A stretch of DNA of 64,000 nt from an uncultured Odoribacter sp. (lineage in GTDB: Bacteria; Bacteroidota; Bacteroidia; Bacteroidales; Marinifilaceae). The notes below the pieces were generated by a model. The model did no database searches. It saw only the letters and a program-made list of their open reading frames with translations, and was not told the DNA's origin. Of this stretch, positions 60,147 to 64,000 are shown piece by piece. The stretch lies in the NCBI GenBank assembly GCA_900541415.1, contig UQJP01000009.1:1-64000 (forward strand), read 5' to 3'. A program made the translations under genes and the position numbers. Numbering within the stretch: position 1 is the first letter of the stretch; every line of letters starts with the position of its first letter.

Positions 60147-61367
60147 ATGGAAAATACGGGTAAAATGTCGGGCACTACCATTAATAAAGGGTGGTTTATG
60201 TATCAGGAAAAAGAAGTTTTTCTGGATAGGAAACAAAAGAAACTTGTATTAGGGCTTCCAAATGAATTGGAAAAAGGAGAAAATCGAATCTGTCTGACTC
60301 CGGAATCCGTGCAATTGCTGGTGGCTATGGGACATGAGGTGCTGGTGCAGCGGGGAGCAGGGGAAGCTGCCCGGTATAGCGACCGGGAATATTGTGATTC
60401 GGGGGCGTTGATTGTGGAAACCCCGGAAGAAGTGTACACGGCGGACATTGTCCTGAAAGCGACTTCCGTGTCGGTGGCGGATACGGCTTATATGCATGAC
60501 CGTCAGATTATTTTATCGCCTTTGAAATTGGCGGACCAGCGAAAAGAAGCTATTGTCGAAATGATGCAGCGCAAGGTGACTGCCGTTGGATTCGATATTC
60601 TGAAAGATTCCGACGGTTTTTTCCCTGTTGTACGTATTATGAGCGAAATCGCCGGAAATTCAGCCATCATGATCGCCAGTGAATATTTGAATAATTCCCG
60701 GGGAGGAAAAGGCATTATTTTAGGAGGTGTGAGCGGAATTACTCCCACCGAAATCATTATTCTGGGAGCCGGAACTTTGGGTGAATTTGCCGCCCGCACG
60801 GCTTTGGGGCTGGGAGCTACGGTGAAAGTTTTCGACCATTCGCTGACCCGTTTGCGCCATTTGAATGAAGTGTTGGGACAGAGGGTGTTTACTTCCGTAT
60901 TCCATAAACCTGTGTTGGAAAAAGCTTTGGCTTCTGCCGATGTGGTGATCGGGGCAATGCGTTGTTTCGATAATGTGGCCAATATTGTGGTGACCGAAGA
61001 ACAGGTGAGGCTGATGAAAAAAGGGGCTGTCATTGTGGATATGTCAGTGGATCATGGAGGGTGTATAGAAACATCCGGCCCTACGACACTTGAAAAACCG
61101 GTGTATACCTATGAAGGAGTGATCCATTACTGTGTGCCTAATGTGCTTTCACGGGTGGCACGGACGGCTTCTATCGCATATAGCAATATATTTATTCCTT
61201 TGCTCGAGAGTGTAGCCTGCCAGGGAGGATTTACGAATGCCATCCGTTTTAATGCCGGATTGAGGGAAGGGGTGTATATTTACAATGGGATATTGACCAA
61301 AAATGTTATTGCCGATAAATTCGGCTTGATTTCCAGGGATATTGACTTACTGTTAGCTGCCCTGTAA
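60147..61367 (+). CDS. ald: alanine dehydrogenase
   Basis: NAD-dependent oxidative deamination of L-alanine to pyruvate and ammonia, or the reverse. The 406-residue protein has the N-terminal AlaDh/PNT domain (PNELEKGENRICLTPESV, about 38-55) and the NAD-binding domain with the glycine loop ILGAGTLGEFAA near residue 206. It lacks the transmembrane and beta parts of a transhydrogenase. An N-terminal extension of about 35 residues relative to the typical enzyme of about 370 is present, as in other members from this phylum. It sits between tsaE and the PorE-like gene with gaps of 24 and 19 bases. Confidence 0.92.
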   Translation: MENTGKMSGTTINKGWFMYQEKEVFLDRKQKKLVLGLPNELEKGENRICLTPESVQLLVAMGHEVLVQRGAGEAARYSDREYCDSGALIVETPEEVYTADIVLKATSVSVADTAYMHDRQIILSPLKLADQRKEAIVEMMQRKVTAVGFDILKDSDGFFPVVRIMSEIAGNSAIMIASEYLNNSRGGKGIILGGVSGITPTEIIILGAGTLGEFAARTALGLGATVKVFDHSLTRLRHLNEVLGQRVFTSVFHKPVLEKALASADVVIGAMRCFDNVANIVVTEEQVRLMKKGAVIVDMSVDHGGCIETSGPTTLEKPVYTYEGVIHYCVPNVLSRVARTASIAYSNIFIPLLESVACQGGFTNAIRFNAGLREGVYIYNGILTKNVIADKFGLISRDIDLLLAAL

Positions 61368-61386
61368 TTTTGTCAAAATATAGTTT

Positions 61387-63729
61387 ATGAATTTGCGTCT
61401 GTGCTTTTGTGTTTTGGTTGCCGTGTTTCTGTCTTCCTGTTCTGCACGTTATTACATGAAACGGGGAAATCAGATTTATGCTACCGGAAGATATTATAAA
61501 GCTTCGTCTAAGTATGAGAAATCCTATAATAAGGCAAAGCCGAAAGAGTATCAGGCCAATGCGGCTATGCATGCGGGGTTGTGCCATGAGAATACGGGAA
61601 ACCTGAAAGAAGCCTATAATTGGTACAATAAAGCCAGGCGGGCGAATGAGGAACTGCCGGAAGCTTATCTGAAAATGGCCGGAATGAGTGCCATGCGGGG
61701 AGAATTTGAAGCTGCGCGGGAACAATATAACCGTTATGAAGAATTGTTTCAGGACGGAAAAGGAAAAGACGGGCTTTATCATTTGGATTTATTACAAAAA
61801 GACCTTGTCAATCCGGGAAGATATATTGTAGATCTGAAAAAAGAATTTAATTCAAGGTACTGTGATTTTTGTCCGGTGTATTATCCCGGAGATACTTGCA
61901 TCGTTTATTTTACCTCTACCCGGAACGGGGATGCCAAGAAAAAGAAAAGACGTATAGATCCGGTGACGGGTGACGGGTATAGCCATATATTTATAACCGA
62001 TTTTACGCAGGAAATCCGTTCGGTGGATAAGAACGGGAATGTCAGTGTGAAGAAATTCAAAGAGCCGTGTTGGCTGAAACCGGAATTGGTGAAAGATTCC
62101 CTTTACTCCACCCGGAACGAGGGGGCTTTGTGTTTCAGTGCCGATGGCAATACTCTTTATTTCACTTCTTCCAGAATTGTCGACGGGTATAACCGGGGAA
62201 CGAGGATTTATAAAGTGAGCAAAGGAAATAGCCGGGACGATTCCGGAGATAAACAGGCTGGGTGGATCAATCTGTCGAAATCCGGAATATGCGGGGATTC
62301 TGTTTCTGTGGGACATCCGGCGTTGACGCCTGACGGGAAGCGTCTTTATTTTGTGACCGACCAGTTGCCGGGAGGATTCGGAGGAAAAGATATTTGGTAT
62401 GTGGAAAACCGGGAAGGGAAATGGAGCGATCCCGTGAACGCCGGGGAAACGATCAATACTTCCGGGGACGAAATGTATCCTTATGTGCGGGATAACGGCG
62501 ATTTGTATTTTGCTTCCAATGGGCATTATGGTATGGGAGGTTTAGACCTTTACCGGGTGGAGAACATCGATGGAAAGGAACAGTTGAGGCATTTGCCTGC
62601 TCCGATCAATTCGTTTGCCGATGATTTCGGGATTGTTTTTAAACCCGGTACGGACGAAGGGTTATTGAGTTCATCCCGTTCGGGCAGGAGTGATAATATA
62701 TATAGCTTTTGTTTTATTCCCCAGCAGTTACAGGTGAGGATGCTGGCCCGTAATGCGATAACCGAATTGCCGATCGCTAAAGTACAGGTCACGGTGACCT
62801 CTGATAATGGAGATGTGGTATACCTGGAAACCGATTCGGTCGGAATGGCTTCTATGCCTGTGGTATCCGACCGGGAATATGTTTTTGTTACTGAAAATTC
62901 AGCGTTCCTGAAAGGAAAGGGAACCGTATCGACTTACCGGGAAAAGTCCGACCGACTGTATGAATTGGCTGTGGATATGCAGCCGATTGAAAAGCCGATC
63001 GTTATTCCCAATATTTATTTTGATGTGGCTAAATGGGATTTGCGTCCGGAAGCTAAGGAGAATTTGAATGAGTTGTTGGTTATTTTGAAAGATAATCCGA
63101 ACATTGCAATTGAGTTGTCGGCACATACGGATATGGTGGGAAATGACAAGGCCAACATGGTTTTGTCGGAAAACCGGGCACAATCGGTGGTGGATTACCT
63201 GATTGAAAAGGGAGTATACTGGGACAGGCTGGAGGCTAAAGGATATGGAGAAACACAGCCCCGGCAGATTAATGAAAAAGATGCGAAGGCATACCCTTTC
63301 CTGAAAGTGGGGGATGTTCTGAACGAACGATTTGTGAACCGCTTGCGGGGAGCTCAAAGAGAAGATGCTTTGCAATTGAACAGGCGTATCGAATTTAAAG
63401 TATTGCGGACAAATTACAAGCCCGGCCCTAATTCTTTGCATAATCCCAATCGAAAAGCGATAGCCGTAGAAGAAAAGCAGACCGTTAATATCGGTAAGAC
63501 TCAGTTGCGGGATTTGAAAAGCGTAGAGGGCAAATTCTTTACCCTGCAGTTAGGCGTATTCAGGAATGTCCCTGCTTTAATCGATCAGTTTAAAGTGGTA
63601 TTTACCGAAAAAGTGAAAGACGGTATTGTGCGTTATTGTACGGGAATCTACGACACCCGCGAGGAAGCGGCGGCGGCGGCGGCTCAATTAAAGGCAAAGG
63701 GCATTGAAACAATGATCCGGGAATATTGA
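61387..63729 (+). CDS. PorE-like lipoprotein with OmpA and SPOR domains
   Basis: A 780-residue lipoprotein (lipobox FLSSC, Cys18). The domain order is TPR repeats (about 20-140), a WD40/PD40-like propeller (about 155-445, LTPDGKRLYFVTDQLPGGFGGKDIW), a carboxypeptidase-regulatory-like beta domain (about 450-535), an OmpA-type peptidoglycan-binding domain (about 540-680) and a SPOR domain (about 707-780). The first four domains are the layout of PorE, which ties the type IX secretion machinery to peptidoglycan. In OmpA the key pair is Asp582 (HTDMVG) and Arg597 (SENRAQ), the usual 15 residues apart. The terminal SPOR domain is not part of the PorE layout I know. A run of six alanines (near residue 761) is coded by repeated GCG. 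Last gene of the run from porW-like. Confidence 0.9.
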   Translation: MNLRLCFCVLVAVFLSSCSARYYMKRGNQIYATGRYYKASSKYEKSYNKAKPKEYQANAAMHAGLCHENTGNLKEAYNWYNKARRANEELPEAYLKMAGMSAMRGEFEAAREQYNRYEELFQDGKGKDGLYHLDLLQKDLVNPGRYIVDLKKEFNSRYCDFCPVYYPGDTCIVYFTSTRNGDAKKKKRRIDPVTGDGYSHIFITDFTQEIRSVDKNGNVSVKKFKEPCWLKPELVKDSLYSTRNEGALCFSADGNTLYFTSSRIVDGYNRGTRIYKVSKGNSRDDSGDKQAGWINLSKSGICGDSVSVGHPALTPDGKRLYFVTDQLPGGFGGKDIWYVENREGKWSDPVNAGETINTSGDEMYPYVRDNGDLYFASNGHYGMGGLDLYRVENIDGKEQLRHLPAPINSFADDFGIVFKPGTDEGLLSSSRSGRSDNIYSFCFIPQQLQVRMLARNAITELPIAKVQVTVTSDNGDVVYLETDSVGMASMPVVSDREYVFVTENSAFLKGKGTVSTYREKSDRLYELAVDMQPIEKPIVIPNIYFDVAKWDLRPEAKENLNELLVILKDNPNIAIELSAHTDMVGNDKANMVLSENRAQSVVDYLIEKGVYWDRLEAKGYGETQPRQINEKDAKAYPFLKVGDVLNERFVNRLRGAQREDALQLNRRIEFKVLRTNYKPGPNSLHNPNRKAIAVEEKQTVNIGKTQLRDLKSVEGKFFTLQLGVFRNVPALIDQFKVVFTEKVKDGIVRYCTGIYDTREEAAAAAAQLKAKGIETMIREY

Positions 63730-63761
63730 TCCCGGCAGAAATGGCCAACGGCGTAAAGCGG

Positions 63762-64000
63762 TTAGCGTAGAAAGAATTTCCTGACCCGATTGTCGATAAA
63801 TAGTAATAAAAGAGCTGCCCCACCGACAATGATAGCCAAAGTCAGGGTGTGGCCGGCAGATTCCGTCGGTACGGGGAATATGTCCCTGAATATTTTCAAC
63901 ATATCAATCGACAAGTGCCGGAAGATTCCGATAAGCAGGAAGATCATAGCAACAGAGGCGAGGGATACGGCAGTCCAAACTCCCCATACGTTTCTACGGC
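63762..64000 (-). CDS. membrane protein, 5' part beyond the window
   Basis: The C-terminal 79 residues of a protein that starts past the right edge. At least two membrane helices are visible (about the first 23 residues, GVWTAVSLASVAMIFLLIG, and the later LTLAIIVGGAALLLLFI), with a periplasmic or cytoplasmic loop between and a basic end (NRVRKFFLR). Too short to assign. It converges on the PorE-like gene with a 32-base gap. Confidence 0.6.
   Translation of the reverse strand, partial: RRNVWGVWTAVSLASVAMIFLLIGIFRHLSIDMLKIFRDIFPVPTESAGHTLTLAIIVGGAALLLLFIDNRVRKFFLR

Noticed and set aside
63668..63690. GCG-rich repeat coding for six alanines in the PorE-like gene as a phase-variable tract
   Set aside because: Only about five GCG or GCC units in a coding frame where slippage by whole codons would keep the frame; no sign of variation can be seen in one sequence.
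1..64000. CRISPR arrays, tRNA, rRNA, transposons, prophage
   Set aside because: No regularly spaced repeats, no cloverleaf with a recognisable acceptor and T-loop, and no transposase, integrase or phage protein was found by reading.

Overview
The window reads as a stretch of chromosome from an anaerobic-type Bacteroidota bacterium, most likely order Bacteroidales. The reasons are promoters of the Bacteroides type (TTTG, 19 bases, TAnnTTTG), almost no Shine-Dalgarno sites, many lipoproteins with an LxxC-type lipobox, Bacteroidota-only families (PorP/SprF, PorW/SprE-like, NVEALA, DUF3472, six-bladed propeller lipoproteins), and a trp operon in the order B-E-G-D-C-F-A. Genus cannot be read safely from the sequence. 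No rRNA, tRNA, CRISPR array, transposase, phage gene or integrase was seen. Most of the window is housekeeping chromosome.

Layout. 1-2.2 kb: a PKD-like plus leucine-rich-repeat protein and a PorP/SprF outer-membrane protein. 2.4-10 kb: transketolase, a DPP-IV-like S9 peptidase, a small SPOR lipoprotein and a RelA-type (p)ppGpp synthetase whose hydrolase site is degenerate. 10-15.3 kb: a 1460-residue exported protein of unknown function and endonuclease III. 15.5-19.7 kb: lipoate genes lipA and lipB, then a GH20 hexosaminidase lipoprotein. 19.6-24.3 kb: PAP2 phosphatase, thioredoxin-like protein, ispE, a small membrane protein, a low-GC pair (NVEALA peptide and propeller lipoprotein), and an HdeD-like protein. 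24.4-28.1 kb: two exported proteins (six-hairpin glycosidase-like and DUF5077/DUF3472). 28.3-34.4 kb: MscS channel, then a tight run argS, flavin reductase, PHP histidinol phosphatase, TSCPD protein and inositol monophosphatase, facing a patatin phospholipase. 34.7-42.4 kb (minus strand): S41 protease lipoprotein, pheT, and the de novo NAD genes nadA, nadC and nadB. 42.6-46.8 kb: a MacB/FtsX permease, a SlyD-like isomerase with a Cys/His tail, aroC and a 58-residue membrane protein. 46.98-53.7 kb: the complete trp operon with its promoter, a 24-residue leader peptide containing Trp-Trp-Trp, and an attenuator. 53.8-64 kb: a small conserved protein, a YgjP-like metallopeptidase, an Mrp ATPase, then a closely spaced run of PorW/SprE-like lipoprotein, tsaE, alanine dehydrogenase and a PorE-like lipoprotein that ends in an added SPOR domain. 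A 5'-truncated membrane protein gene enters from the right edge.

How the genes connect. Chorismate from AroC feeds the TrpE/TrpG step a few hundred bases downstream, and the trp genes carry a classical ribosome-mediated attenuator that can be read directly from the bases. NadB-NadA-NadC make nicotinate mononucleotide from aspartate. Three proteins resembling type IX secretion components (PorP/SprF, PorW/SprE, PorE) lie at the two ends of the window. The most interesting points are the trp attenuator, the OmpA-SPOR PorE-like protein, the NVEALA gene whose natural ATG is followed at once by a stop codon, a flavin reductase with two possible starts (lipoprotein or cytosolic), and a terminator whose U-tract ends at the start codon of the PAP2 gene.
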